64,000 nucleotides of DNA. Source: an uncultured Pirellula sp. GTDB taxonomy: Bacteria > Planctomycetota > Planctomycetia > Pirellulales > Pirellulaceae. The notes below the pieces were generated by a model. The model made no database searches, was not told the origin of the DNA, and saw only the letters and a list, made by a program, of their open reading frames with translations. The stretch lies in the NCBI GenBank assembly GCA_903892355.1, contig CAITIE010000153.1, forward strand, positions 179,357-243,356, given 5' to 3'. Made by a program: the position numbers and the translations under genes. Below are positions 33,451 through 43,549 of the stretch, in pieces (the stretch's first letter is position 1; each line of letters begins with the position of its first letter).

Positions 33451-35556
33451 ATGACACTTGACCCAAGCCATTTTATCAATCGTGAACTCAGTTGGTTGGA
33501 GTTCAATCAGCGTGTCTTGGACCAAGCCCGATACGCCAAAGTCCCCGTGCTCGAACGGATGAAGTTTCTGGCGATCACAGCTAGCAATCTCGACGAGTTT
33601 TTCATGGTCCGCGTCGGCGGTCTGCAGTTGCAGCAGGCTCAAGGAATCGAAACGCCGGACCCGAGCGGAGCCACCGTAACGCAGCAATTGATCTCGATCT
33701 ACGATCGGGTGAACACCATCATTCGAGATCAATACGAATGCTTCCTGCACTCCATCGAAGGAACCTTGGTCGAGGAAGGACTCGAGCGTGTGGTCGCCAG
33801 CCAAGCCAACGCGCCGCGTGCTGAAGCGATATCGCGATTTTTCCAGGACGAGGCGTATCCGGTGATCTCACCGATGGATCTCGATCCCGATGCCCCCTTT
33901 CCCCTTCTCTCGAATCTCGGCTTTTACCTTTGCGTGCGCATGGCGAGCGGTGACTCCGATTCCCCCCACCGTTTTGCATTTATCCCGTTAGGCAAGGCCA
34001 TCTCGCGGTTTATTACATTACCGAGTGAGAAAGGGTATAGCTATGCATTGCTCGAGGATGTGATCAGTCACCACGCCGAACAATACTATCCTGGAAAGCG
34101 GATCGAGGAGTGCATCGCGTTCCGCGTCACGCGGAATGCGGACGTTTCGGTGCGAGAAGATAGCGCCTCGGATTTGATCCTAGGGATGGAGGAGGTCCTC
34201 AGTTCTCGAAGGTCCGCAGACTTTGTTCGACTGGAGATCTCAGACACGGTATCCGACGTTACCCTGACCTTCCTCAAGCAAAAATTAGGACTCGACGATC
34301 GCGACGTGTTCAAGATCCCGGGCCCTCTCGATCTATCGAGCTTGATGATCCTCACCGAGATCGAAGGCTTTCCAGCGCTTCGAGATTCGGTCTGGCCACC
34401 ACAGCGGTCGCCTCAAATCGACCCAACTACGCCGATGTTCCAAACAATTGCCGAACAAGACATCCTGTTGTGCCATCCGTATGAGAGCTTTGAGCCTGTG
34501 GTTCGATTGATCGAGGAAGCAGCCGTCGACCCAGATGTACTGGCGATCAAACAAACGCTTTATCGAACCAGCAGGAAAAGTCCCATCGTCGCTGCATTGA
34601 AGAAGGCCGCTGAGCGCGGTAAGTACGTTACGGTTGTTGTCGAACTCAAAGCTAGATTTGATGAAGCACGCAATATGGAATGGGCGAGAGAACTAGAACG
34701 CTCCGGCGTACAGGTCGTTTACGGCGTGCGCGGACTGAAGACACACGCAAAAATTTGCATCGTCGTCCGGAGAGAAGCGACCGGAATTGTCCGTTACGTT
34801 CATTTCGGGACAGGTAACTACAACGAAGCTACCTCACGGATGTATAGCGATATCAGCTACTTGACCTGCGACGAGTCGCTCGGCAAAGACGCTTCGGCGT
34901 TCTTCAATGCCATCACCGGCTACAGCCAGCCGCAACCCTATGAGAAACTAGAGTCGGCACCGCTAGGCCTACGGAAGAAACTGATCTCCCTCATCGAAGG
35001 AGAAACGCAACGAAAACTCCAAGGCCAAAAAGCCTATATCGCTGCAAAGATGAACTCTTTGGTCGATCCCGATATCATCGAAGCGTTGTACCGAGCCAGC
35101 AAGGCGGGAGTCATCGTGCGGCTCAACGTGCGGGGTATCTGCTGCTTGAAACCGGGCGTCCCGGGACTGAGCGAAAATATCTCCGTGATCAGTATCGTGG
35201 ATCGCTTTCTCGAGCACGCGAGGATCCTGTACTTCTATCATGGTGGTGAAGACGCACTGTTCATCAGCAGCGCCGACTGGATGCCACGCTCCCTAGATAG
35301 ACGCATTGAACTCTTGACTCCCGTCGAGGATACCGCGTCCAAACGCAAGTTGATGGAGATTCTCGACACGTATTTCCGCGACAATCAAAACGCTTGGTCG
35401 CTGCAGAGCGACGGACGCTATCGCCGCTTGGAACCCGAAGAGGGCCAACCTAAAGTTCGCGCGCAGAAACTCCTCTACCAATCTTCGGTCGAAGCCGTTC
35501 GGGTTGCCGAACAGGCTGCTCGAACCAAGTTTGAACCGCATCGGCCGGCCCACTAG
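33451..35556 (+). CDS. ppk1: Polyphosphate kinase 1
   Basis: PPK1 makes polyphosphate reversibly from ATP at the inner membrane or in the cytoplasm. The 701 residues carry the N-domain (FINRELSWLEFNQRVL, ASNLDEFFMVRVGG) and the two phospholipase-D-like C domains. His432 in GLKTHAKI is the phosphorylated residue, equivalent to His435 of E. coli PPK1, followed by HFGTGNYNE. A second conserved His is in YFYHGGED. The gene stands alone, with no ppx next to it; hrpA converges from downstream. The start ATG matches the family N-terminus, though no strong ribosome-binding site is seen. Confidence 0.97.
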   Translation: MTLDPSHFINRELSWLEFNQRVLDQARYAKVPVLERMKFLAITASNLDEFFMVRVGGLQLQQAQGIETPDPSGATVTQQLISIYDRVNTIIRDQYECFLHSIEGTLVEEGLERVVASQANAPRAEAISRFFQDEAYPVISPMDLDPDAPFPLLSNLGFYLCVRMASGDSDSPHRFAFIPLGKAISRFITLPSEKGYSYALLEDVISHHAEQYYPGKRIEECIAFRVTRNADVSVREDSASDLILGMEEVLSSRRSADFVRLEISDTVSDVTLTFLKQKLGLDDRDVFKIPGPLDLSSLMILTEIEGFPALRDSVWPPQRSPQIDPTTPMFQTIAEQDILLCHPYESFEPVVRLIEEAAVDPDVLAIKQTLYRTSRKSPIVAALKKAAERGKYVTVVVELKARFDEARNMEWARELERSGVQVVYGVRGLKTHAKICIVVRREATGIVRYVHFGTGNYNEATSRMYSDISYLTCDESLGKDASAFFNAITGYSQPQPYEKLESAPLGLRKKLISLIEGETQRKLQGQKAYIAAKMNSLVDPDIIEALYRASKAGVIVRLNVRGICCLKPGVPGLSENISVISIVDRFLEHARILYFYHGGEDALFISSADWMPRSLDRRIELLTPVEDTASKRKLMEILDTYFRDNQNAWSLQSDGRYRRLEPEEGQPKVRAQKLLYQSSVEAVRVAEQAARTKFEPHRPAH

Positions 35557-35568
35557 ACTTCTCAGGAC

Positions 35569-38500
35569 CTAGGATTGCACTTCGTCGAGTTGCTCCCGAG
35601 CCTTTTCCATGCGCTTTGGCGAGACACTGATCCGAGTACCTAATTTCTGCGCGTGCACCGAAACGCGATACTCTTCGATCATCCATCGATACTCGAGAAG
35701 CTTGCCCGACGGATGCCATCGCGAACGGTGAATCTCCGGCGATAGATTCGCCGGCGGTAGGCTGCTTTCCAATTGGGATATGCGCCTTAGGTAATCTTTC
35801 CACGCTTCCTCGATCGGCCGGTCCATCTCAAGATCCTTTGCCGATCCTATCGATTTGAGTTTCTCCAACCTCGCCGCGACGGCACTCAAGTACCGAGGCC
35901 ACTCTCGAAGGTAAACCCAAGGTGTATGGCACGCATGGTCGGGAGCCAAGAGCGCATCGAGTTGATTCGCAACACATGCGAGATTCAGCGTAACGCCCGA
36001 CCAAGTAACCTCTCTCAGTTTTCGGACTTGCTGATAACTCTCACCCAACTTCGGCAACCATCGCCCTATTTCCGCTGCCGCCAACGCAATTCTCCGCACC
36101 CGATCGACCCGCAACGCCTCGATCTCCAGTTGAGTCCGAACCGATAGGTTGAAATCCGGCAAGGAGCGAGTCCAATCGATTTCCACAAACGCCAACCGCG
36201 CCATCAGCAAACCGAGCCAATCCGAAAGCTTGTCACTACTCCAACGATCCGACAGCCACAAACTGGCCTGCTTCCAACCGGGCAAAAACTGAATCTGACT
36301 TTTGATCTCGCGTCTTTCAGAGCGCGCGAACCAGTGGGTCAATCCTTCGCGGAGCATTTGCTCAGCCAGATGAGGATGATCCACAATACAGGTTCCGATC
36401 TTCGCCGTTTGCACCTGCAGCGTCGGATACCGTTCAACGCGAATGCCACTGACGGTCTCCACCACCGAAACCGGCAATTCGTCGATATCCCAAGTAGCGA
36501 TCGCATCCCGCGTCCAAGCGTAGGATGCGGGCAAGGTATGGGCTTGAGATGCTGCGGGTGCAGCGCGTTGGATTTGTTTTTGAAGCTCCGACAAATCGCG
36601 ACTGCTCGCCAACAATTTCCCCGTCTCATCAACGGTTTCGACGCGCATAGCCAAGTGCTGGGCCAATGAGCTGGCATCAAAATCGGATACTTTCACTGGC
36701 TCACCAAGCCTCCGAGTACATATCTCGCAGAGGGTTCTCCAAAACGGTTCCCCACGTTTCGCCGCAGCGAGCATGTCGGGCAAAATGATGCGTACAGTAT
36801 CGGGAACAGGAACGATTTGCCGCCTCAAACGCTTAGGTAGGGACTTGAGAAGCGCAACCAGTTTCTCTTCGAGCAGTCCAGGAACCAACCACTCAAGCTT
36901 TTCTTTGTGCAACTGATTCACCAATGCCTCAGGCACTTGGACCGTCACACCATCCGCATCATCACCAGGTTCAAATCGGTATTGCAATGGTAACTTGCTG
37001 ACACTTCCGATATCCAGCGACTCTGGAAACTCTTCCTCGATACACTGACGATCGATGGAGAGTTGAAGCTGCTCCCAGCTGAGATACGGTAGAGGCAACA
37101 GGCTGATCGATGCGCCGTCGCGAACGCGCTCCGGGGTTGGTAGCTCTTTGTCCCAACGCTCTAAAGTCGCTCGATCGACTACATGCTCAGGAATATGCTC
37201 CCGATAAAACGCGGTGAGTTGGTACGGGTCGACAACGCAATCACGTCGGCGAGTTTTGTCCCCGATGCGTTGGATATCATCGAGGAACTTTTCATTGTGC
37301 TGCCAGAAGCGAGCTCGAGACACAAGCTCCCTCTCCGCAAGTCCGTGTTCAATGAGAAGGTTTCTAGCCAAACTCGGATCGAGAGGTGCGAGTGGCACCG
37401 CGTGCTTTGCTACCACCGGCAAACCGAACAAAGAGCCTTTACGCATCACCATCGCCGAACCGTGCTTGCGGCTGAAATGTGGATTCTCATAGGAGTATCG
37501 GATGCAATGGGAGGCGATACGCTCGATCCAAAGAGGATCGATCCGAGCGATGATGCGAGCGTACCGCTGCGTGGTTTCCAAGATCTCGCCGCACACAATC
37601 CACTTTGCATTGCTATTCTTCAAACCGGAACCGGGCCACACCTGCAGCTCCATATTCGATGCGCCGCGGTACTTGCCTTGATCGTCTCGCATCGCAACAC
37701 CGGACAGCAACCCAGCTAGGATCGATTGATGGATCGCGGCGTAGCCATCCGAGAATCGCTCTTGCGAGTTTGCGTTCCGTTCGACGCGTCTCCCCGTCGG
37801 GTCGGGAGCTTCGATCGGCTCAAGCTGGATCTTGCGATGGCCGATCGACCATTTTTCCTCTTGGCAGTACTCCACCAATTGACGGTGCACATCCCCCCAT
37901 TCCCTCAATCTTGGAAAGGAAAGAAAAGAGTCGCGGCACGCTTTTTCAAGCCGCGAACGGCCGAGTTTTTCCCGGAGCCCTTGGTAGAAATCCCAGACCC
38001 TGAGGTAGCTCAAAAAATCGCTGTCGGGATCTCGAAACTTCGCATGCGCGGCATCGGCGGCTTGCTGCATTTCCGGTGGCCGGACCCTGGGATCCTGGGT
38101 TTCGATTGCCGCTGCGATGATCAGCACCTCTTGAAGGCAACCGTTGGTGTGAGCTGCAAGAAGCATTCGGCCAATCCGCGGTGAGACCGGCAATCTCGCG
38201 AGTTTCCGACCGATCGATGTCAGCGAGTCGTCCTCGGCGATGGCTTCGATTTCATGAAGCGTCTGAAGGCCTTCGCGGACGGTTTCAGGCCTGGGTGGGT
38301 CGAGCCATGGAAGCGACTCGAGTTCATCGATGCCCAGCGATTTCGCATGCAAAATGGTAGCTGCCAAATCGCACCTTCGAATCTCCGGTTGAGCAAACAT
38401 CGGCCGAGCCATAAAGTCCGATTCATCGTACATCCGAATCGCAATACCCGGTCCCAACCGTCCGCACCGTCCCGATCGCTGATTCGCAGAGGCTTGGCAA

Positions 38501-39735
38501 ATCGGTTCGATCGGCAACCGCTGGACTCGGCTCTTCGCCGCATAGCGTGAGATACGAGCGGTTCCCGTATCGATCACATAACGAATACCAGGAACCGTCA
38601 GAGAGGATTCCGCGACATTGGTCGCCAACACCACACGGGGTCGACTGTGCGGCTGAAAAACCCGTTGCTGCTCCGCTTCAGTCAATCGCGCATACAACGG
38701 AAGGACATCGATATCTTTGGCCAGCCCTCGTCGTGTCAGATGCCCCCGCAGTTGCTTCGCGGCATCGCGAATGTCCCGTTCCGTCGGAAAGAATGCGAGA
38801 ATATCACCGCGACCCTCCGAGTAGAGCTCGTCGAAGCAATCGGTGAAACGGCTCATCGAGGAGTCATCGATATATGGTCCTTCCGAATACGGTCCCTCCG
38901 TCGGTTGCATTCCGAATGCTTCACGGCGCGCCATGCGTTCCCGCGATGCTCCGCGATACCGAATCTCGACAGGGTACGACCGCCCTTCCACCATCACGAT
39001 CGGCGCTGGCCCTATCGCGTCCTGAAAATGCTCTGAGAATCGCTCGGCATCAATGGTGGCGCTGGTGATCACGATTCGCAATTCGGGTCGACGCGGAAGC
39101 AGCCTCGCCAGATATGCCAGAAGCAAATCGATATTGATCGATCGTTCGTGCGCTTCGTCGATCAAAATACAGTCGTACGCTTCTAGATCGGGATCGCGAT
39201 GAATTTCGGTTAGGAGTACTCCATCGGTCATAAGTTTGACCAACGTAGTACTCTGGGTTTGATCGTTGAATCGCACTTTGTATCCGACGACCTGGCCCAG
39301 CGGGGACTCCATCTCCTCGGCCAGCCTATTGGCGATCGATCGGGCTGCGAGACGACGAGGCTGCGTGTGGCCCACCCAGCCATAGCGTCCCAGTCCCGCC
39401 TCAAGGCATAACTTGGGAAGCTGCGTGCTTTTTCCAGATCCGGTCTCCCCGCAAACGACGACCACCTGGCGGTTTTGAATCAGATCGATGATTTCATCCC
39501 GATACCGCGAGATCGGTAGCTCAGGATCGTATTCGATGAGGTATTTGGCTTGCTCCCTCGCTTCAAACCGGGAAGTGGCTGCATCGAGCGCCGAACTCCA
39601 TCGCTCTCGATCCACGCCGCTGCGTTGGACAGGCATTCGCTTCATCCGAGCCAATTGCCTGCGAAGCCGATGGTAATCGTGACGAAGCAATCGATTGGGA
39701 TCGAGCCTCTCCCCGTCTCCGTCATCGGAGCTCAT
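35569..39735 (-). CDS. hrpA: HrpA, DEAH-box ATP-dependent RNA helicase
   Basis: The 1388-residue protein is a full-length HrpA. Walker A GETGSGKST is at 96-104, the DEAH box at 193-196 (LIDEAHERS), then helicase-C motifs (TNVAESSLTVPGI, QRSGRCGRLGPG), the HA2/OB region and the long C-terminal domain typical of bacterial HrpA. HrpA acts on RNA, including rescue of stalled ribosomes in E. coli. ATG 39735 overlaps the stop of the upstream permease gene (ATGA), indicating translational coupling. An open extension to 39876 lies wholly inside that permease gene and is unlikely to be used. Confidence 0.95.
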   Translation of the reverse strand: MSSDDGDGERLDPNRLLRHDYHRLRRQLARMKRMPVQRSGVDRERWSSALDAATSRFEAREQAKYLIEYDPELPISRYRDEIIDLIQNRQVVVVCGETGSGKSTQLPKLCLEAGLGRYGWVGHTQPRRLAARSIANRLAEEMESPLGQVVGYKVRFNDQTQSTTLVKLMTDGVLLTEIHRDPDLEAYDCILIDEAHERSINIDLLLAYLARLLPRRPELRIVITSATIDAERFSEHFQDAIGPAPIVMVEGRSYPVEIRYRGASRERMARREAFGMQPTEGPYSEGPYIDDSSMSRFTDCFDELYSEGRGDILAFFPTERDIRDAAKQLRGHLTRRGLAKDIDVLPLYARLTEAEQQRVFQPHSRPRVVLATNVAESSLTVPGIRYVIDTGTARISRYAAKSRVQRLPIEPICQASANQRSGRCGRLGPGIAIRMYDESDFMARPMFAQPEIRRCDLAATILHAKSLGIDELESLPWLDPPRPETVREGLQTLHEIEAIAEDDSLTSIGRKLARLPVSPRIGRMLLAAHTNGCLQEVLIIAAAIETQDPRVRPPEMQQAADAAHAKFRDPDSDFLSYLRVWDFYQGLREKLGRSRLEKACRDSFLSFPRLREWGDVHRQLVEYCQEEKWSIGHRKIQLEPIEAPDPTGRRVERNANSQERFSDGYAAIHQSILAGLLSGVAMRDDQGKYRGASNMELQVWPGSGLKNSNAKWIVCGEILETTQRYARIIARIDPLWIERIASHCIRYSYENPHFSRKHGSAMVMRKGSLFGLPVVAKHAVPLAPLDPSLARNLLIEHGLAERELVSRARFWQHNEKFLDDIQRIGDKTRRRDCVVDPYQLTAFYREHIPEHVVDRATLERWDKELPTPERVRDGASISLLPLPYLSWEQLQLSIDRQCIEEEFPESLDIGSVSKLPLQYRFEPGDDADGVTVQVPEALVNQLHKEKLEWLVPGLLEEKLVALLKSLPKRLRRQIVPVPDTVRIILPDMLAAAKRGEPFWRTLCEICTRRLGEPVKVSDFDASSLAQHLAMRVETVDETGKLLASSRDLSELQKQIQRAAPAASQAHTLPASYAWTRDAIATWDIDELPVSVVETVSGIRVERYPTLQVQTAKIGTCIVDHPHLAEQMLREGLTHWFARSERREIKSQIQFLPGWKQASLWLSDRWSSDKLSDWLGLLMARLAFVEIDWTRSLPDFNLSVRTQLEIEALRVDRVRRIALAAAEIGRWLPKLGESYQQVRKLREVTWSGVTLNLACVANQLDALLAPDHACHTPWVYLREWPRYLSAVAARLEKLKSIGSAKDLEMDRPIEEAWKDYLRRISQLESSLPPANLSPEIHRSRWHPSGKLLEYRWMIEEYRVSVHAQKLGTRISVSPKRMEKAREQLDEVQS

Positions 39736-41015
39736 GATCGTTCCCATCGGGTAGCGAACAATCTCGCAGTCACGATAAAAAAGAATGCGCATAGCGTCAG
39801 AACACCCAGTTCGAGTTCGATGTCGCGCAGCTGCAATTCTCGCCAAAAAATCTTGTTGAAGCCTTCGAGCGCCCAAGCATTAAACGTCAACAATCCTACC
39901 CGTTGGATCGACTCGCTCATCAGGTAACGAGGGACCATACTCCCCCCCAGTGCGCTCATCGTCAGAATAACAATCGTTGAAACCCAACCCAATTGCGTTC
40001 GCGTTTTGCACATCGATGCCAAGAACAGTGCAAAGCTCGCCGCAGCCCCCGCAGTGACCAACGTCATCGCGATAAAACCCTCCCAATGCCGCGCTAGATC
40101 TATCCCAAAGACCAAGGCACCCCAACTGAACATCAATGTCATCTGCAGCATGCCAATGATTGTCAAGAAGGCCCACTTGCCCAAAAGGAGTTGGTCCATG
40201 GTCAAACGGCTGCAGAGCAACCGATCGAGAGTTGAATTTTCACGCTCCTCGAGAAGGGAACCGCTCGCAGTGGTCGCGCTAAAGAGTAAAAACATGACCG
40301 CGATACCTGCAGCATACATGGCGATCACCGGATTTGTTTTTTTGCTCCCCAAGATGTCGACCGATTGGATCGTGGGAGGCTCAGCGACTTCTACCGTGGG
40401 TGTGGCATTTGCAAGAGGAGACGCAAATGAAGACACAAATGGAGACATCGATACAGGAACGGTGGCAGATGCTAGAGTCACCTGCTGCTGCTGCCGCCTG
40501 ATTGCAACATCGCGGCTCCGCTCGGCGGCAGCCGTCATTACGGCACGTTGCACCAAAGCAATCATGACCTGCGAGGCGACTTGATCGTAGGAATCCGACA
40601 AGACTTCAATGGGGGGCAATTTCTCGGGTTGTTGGGCAGCGTCGGATTGTTGGATCGCATCGGACGAAGCAACCTCCTGGGGAGCATCGGTGGGCCCGAA
40701 AACGATCGCTGCCGAAACCATCCCGCGACGAACCCAGTCCTCGGCCTTCGAACGAGACACAGACCGATTCTGATCCGCGATTTGGAGGGATGGTTGCTCG
40801 ACAAGCAACTCCGACGCTCGTTTGGCGATCCACGAATCGGAATCATTCGCCAACGCCACTTTGATCCGCGGAGTACCTGACGTCGAACTCCCCCTCGCCC
40901 CAAAGATCATCGCGAAAATGCTGAAGAACAGGATCGGAACCACGAAGGTCAACAGAAGCTCGGAGCGATTGTTTTTCAACCTTCGCAAGCTGGTTTGAAT
41001 GACCGTCCAAATCAT
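39732..41015 (-). CDS. ABC-2 type transporter permease
   Basis: This 427-residue inner-membrane protein has the ABC-2 layout: one N-terminal helix (LLLTFVVPILFFSIFAMIFG), a large external domain of about 200 residues, and five or six helices in the C-terminal half (e.g. MYAAGIAVMFLLFSATTASG, then EERENSTLDRLL, typical of this family). Such permeases export drugs, lipids or polysaccharides, or act in NatAB-type efflux. No ATPase gene is adjacent on either side, so its partner must be elsewhere. The ATG has GAGAAG 5 bp upstream. Its stop overlaps the hrpA start. Confidence 0.9.
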   Translation of the reverse strand: MIWTVIQTSLRRLKNNRSELLLTFVVPILFFSIFAMIFGARGSSTSGTPRIKVALANDSDSWIAKRASELLVEQPSLQIADQNRSVSRSKAEDWVRRGMVSAAIVFGPTDAPQEVASSDAIQQSDAAQQPEKLPPIEVLSDSYDQVASQVMIALVQRAVMTAAAERSRDVAIRRQQQQVTLASATVPVSMSPFVSSFASPLANATPTVEVAEPPTIQSVDILGSKKTNPVIAMYAAGIAVMFLLFSATTASGSLLEERENSTLDRLLCSRLTMDQLLLGKWAFLTIIGMLQMTLMFSWGALVFGIDLARHWEGFIAMTLVTAGAAASFALFLASMCKTRTQLGWVSTIVILTMSALGGSMVPRYLMSESIQRVGLLTFNAWALEGFNKIFWRELQLRDIELELGVLTLCAFFFIVTARLFATRWERS

Positions 41016-41209
41016 GTCGACTTCTCAAGGGAATGATTCATGCATTCGCACGCCTCGCAAAAGGGTTCGATTGCGGTTGCATGCCAGGATACGCGGGTGC
41101 ATGCTAGGATACCGACTGCTCTGAATCAAGACACGAAAATCAACGGTCCACCGGGAATGATCGTTTCGCGATAGGGAACACACGGCCATTAATCGGTGGA
41201 GGTAAGGCT

Positions 41210-41965
41210 TTGTCAAAGACATCCAAAGCAATGTGCGACGCGGCTCAGGAATTGTGCAAAGACCTGCGTAAGATCCACTTTTCCGAGCCAGTATTCTGCA
41301 TCTACAACCCCTTCGAATACGCCTGGAACTCGTACCAGACCTACCTCGAACGCTTCGCAACTGGGAAAAAACGAGTCTTTTATCTCGGAATGAATCCCGG
41401 GCCATGGGGGATGGCCCAAACAGGCATTCCTTTCGGGGAGGTAGCGGCCGTCCGGGACTGGATCGGAATCTCCGCCAGCATTAAAAAACCTGATCCAGAA
41501 CACCCCAAACGGCCGGTGACCGGGTTGGCGTGCACCCGATCGGAGGTTTCGGGGAGACGGTTATGGGGACTTTTTGCAGAAAAAAGCGGGACCGCCAAGG
41601 ACTTCTTTCGGGACCAATTTGTTGCCAATTACTGCCCTTTGGTCTTCATGGACGAAGGGGCCAGGAACCTGACCCCCGACAAACTACCTGCCGCCGAGTT
41701 TGCTCCAATTCGAGATGCGTGTGACAAACACCTAGCGAAAACCCTCCAAATCCTCGAACCTGAGTACTTGGTGGGAGTTGGGCAATTTGCGGAAATCTGC
41801 CTCAACCGTGTCGCCACCGATTCCGGGATCTCCGAGCCCAATGTCGTTCGTATCTTGCACCCCAGCCCCGCCTCACCCGCCGCCAACCGAGATTGGGCTG
41901 GCTGCGTCGAAAAAGTCCTCGTGGAAAACGGGATTTGGGACCGCGGGATTTCGAGGAAAAAATAA
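41210..41965 (+). CDS. SMUG1-like uracil-DNA glycosylase
   Basis: This 251-residue base-excision repair enzyme removes uracil and oxidised pyrimidines from DNA. It is strikingly close to the animal SMUG1 motifs: GMNPGPWGMAQTG with Asn62, VANYCPLVF with Asn140, and HPSPASPAAN with His217. These correspond to human Asn85, Asn163 and His239, so the active site looks complete. The start is a TTG at 41210: GGAGG at 41198-41202 lies 7 bp upstream, while the next in-frame ATG (residue 8) has no such signal. It is an isolated gene between an ABC-2 permease and an anti-sigma-like gene. Confidence 0.9.
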   Translation: MSKTSKAMCDAAQELCKDLRKIHFSEPVFCIYNPFEYAWNSYQTYLERFATGKKRVFYLGMNPGPWGMAQTGIPFGEVAAVRDWIGISASIKKPDPEHPKRPVTGLACTRSEVSGRRLWGLFAEKSGTAKDFFRDQFVANYCPLVFMDEGARNLTPDKLPAAEFAPIRDACDKHLAKTLQILEPEYLVGVGQFAEICLNRVATDSGISEPNVVRILHPSPASPAANRDWAGCVEKVLVENGIWDRGISRKK

Positions 41966-42097
41966 GCGGAATTCCTTGCGATTCCTTGCGATTTCCGTTT
42001 CTGGCGACTGTCCAAACCGATATTCTACAAAGGCATGCGGGAACTTTTTCGAAGCTGGGAGCCTCCGAGAGAGACCACAACTGGGCTACCAAAACTT

Positions 42098-43543
42098 ATG
42101 TCTCTAAATCCTGAAGAAATCGATCTACTGCTGAACGGACTGCTCGACGGTGCCCTCACCGACGAAGAGCAGGCCCGGATCGAGCTTGCCATGGAGCAAG
42201 ATCCGTCGCTTGGGGTTCGGTTTGAGGAATTGACTTCCTTGCGTCGCAGCCTACTCGTCGGCAGACGCTCTGGTCGCTTGGGCCCCGACTTCGCGAAGAG
42301 AGTGGTCATGGCGGCTCGGGAACGAGCGGACCTCATGGGAGACGATGCACCAGCATGGCTCAAGCCGAACGCGTCCCCGAACCCGACCTCCAGGACCAAT
42401 GCGCCAAGCAGCAGAGGCCGACGTGAACATCCCGTTACTGCTGCGATTTCGTCGCACGTCGACTTGGTTTCCGACGCATCCAGGACGGTTGTGTCCGACT
42501 CAGCCCTCATTTCCCAAAGGGCTTTGCGGGTTTGGCTACCTGCGTTTTCGTTGGTTCTTGCAGCTTCGTTAGCGATGTTCATGTTCTCGGTCCTGTGGCC
42601 GCCAACCCCCTCCGTCCAACCTTTCGCAGGCATGCCGTCGGCACCCCAAGGTTCCAACGATTCGTCCTCGAACGATGTTGCTACCGATCTCCTCAACAAG
42701 AAAGACTCCGTTGCGACACCCAAAATCGATCCGGAGCTAGGTTTGTCGGATTCAGACTCCCAGGTAGCGGTTGCGAATCCCAGCACAACCTCTGATCCGA
42801 ATGACGATATCGCCCAGATCGATCCAACATCCACTCCAGCCAACGTCCTTGAAAAGAATAGTGATAGGGAAATGGCTTCGACATTAGTCGAGGTATCGGC
42901 TCCCTCGTTGCCTCCGGGACTGGAGAAACCCAATGATCCGACGAGCAAGGCGATCGATGATTTGTTCGCATCGAAATCCGTCTCCAATCCGATTTTCACC
43001 TTGGTCGCTGAAATCACTTTAGACCCGATTGCCGCTGAGAACGACTCGCTCCGAACCTTGATTGAAGAGCATGAAATCCTGGTGACGGACGATTTGAATT
43101 TGGACAAAAGCCAACTTGAGACGTTGGTATCATCTCAACTCGTAGGGGCCTTGAATCAAGTGGATGTTGGGGATCGGGATGGAGTCCAATTGTTTTTCTT
43201 ACGGGCCCGCGCGGATCGCATCGATAGTTTCCTCATGGATGCGTTCGCTCAGTACAAAGACTTCCCTGCCTACAGATTGGATTTATCGTTCGACCCCGCT
43301 GTGTTGAATCTCGCGAATCAATTGAGCACGGTTGCCTCTTCCGATGATTACGCGAGACGTTTGACGTTCCGCGGTGCATCCGATACCGGATTGGTTAGGA
43401 TGTTTCCTCACGTGGACAAAGGCTCAGGCGTGAAGATTGAGGATCGCATTGCAGCGTCGCAGTCGCGCGATCGATCCTTGACCAAAGAACGCCGCGAGAT
43501 GTCTTACTTGATCTTGATGGTCAAACCATCTGCAGCGAAGTAG
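42098..43543 (+). CDS. Anti-sigma-factor-like membrane protein
   Basis: The 481-residue protein begins MSLNPEEIDLLLNGLLDGAL followed by TDEEQARIELAMEQDP, the pattern of anti-sigma-type N-terminal domains common in planctomycetes, without zinc-binding Cys/His residues. A single membrane helix follows (FSLVLAASLAMFMFSVLWP, about 150-168), then a long Ser/Pro/Asp-rich periplasmic linker and a folded C-terminal domain (residues about 290-481). This topology would carry a signal across the membrane to a cytoplasmic partner. No sigma factor gene is adjacent, so the regulatory role is inferred from the N-terminus only. ATG 42098 is chosen over a frame extension to 42035. Confidence 0.7.
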   Translation: MSLNPEEIDLLLNGLLDGALTDEEQARIELAMEQDPSLGVRFEELTSLRRSLLVGRRSGRLGPDFAKRVVMAARERADLMGDDAPAWLKPNASPNPTSRTNAPSSRGRREHPVTAAISSHVDLVSDASRTVVSDSALISQRALRVWLPAFSLVLAASLAMFMFSVLWPPTPSVQPFAGMPSAPQGSNDSSSNDVATDLLNKKDSVATPKIDPELGLSDSDSQVAVANPSTTSDPNDDIAQIDPTSTPANVLEKNSDREMASTLVEVSAPSLPPGLEKPNDPTSKAIDDLFASKSVSNPIFTLVAEITLDPIAAENDSLRTLIEEHEILVTDDLNLDKSQLETLVSSQLVGALNQVDVGDRDGVQLFFLRARADRIDSFLMDAFAQYKDFPAYRLDLSFDPAVLNLANQLSTVASSDDYARRLTFRGASDTGLVRMFPHVDKGSGVKIEDRIAASQSRDRSLTKERREMSYLILMVKPSAAK

Positions 43544-43549
43544 TACCGA

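Noticed and set aside
39736..39876. Longer hrpA frame
   Set aside because: It lies inside the permease gene; the overlapping ATGA start at 39735 fits the family better.
41078..41112. Pair of 15-bp TGCATGC-type direct repeats as a regulatory site
   Set aside because: A single pair with one mismatch next to other duplications; fits the general repeat habit and gives no regulatory evidence.
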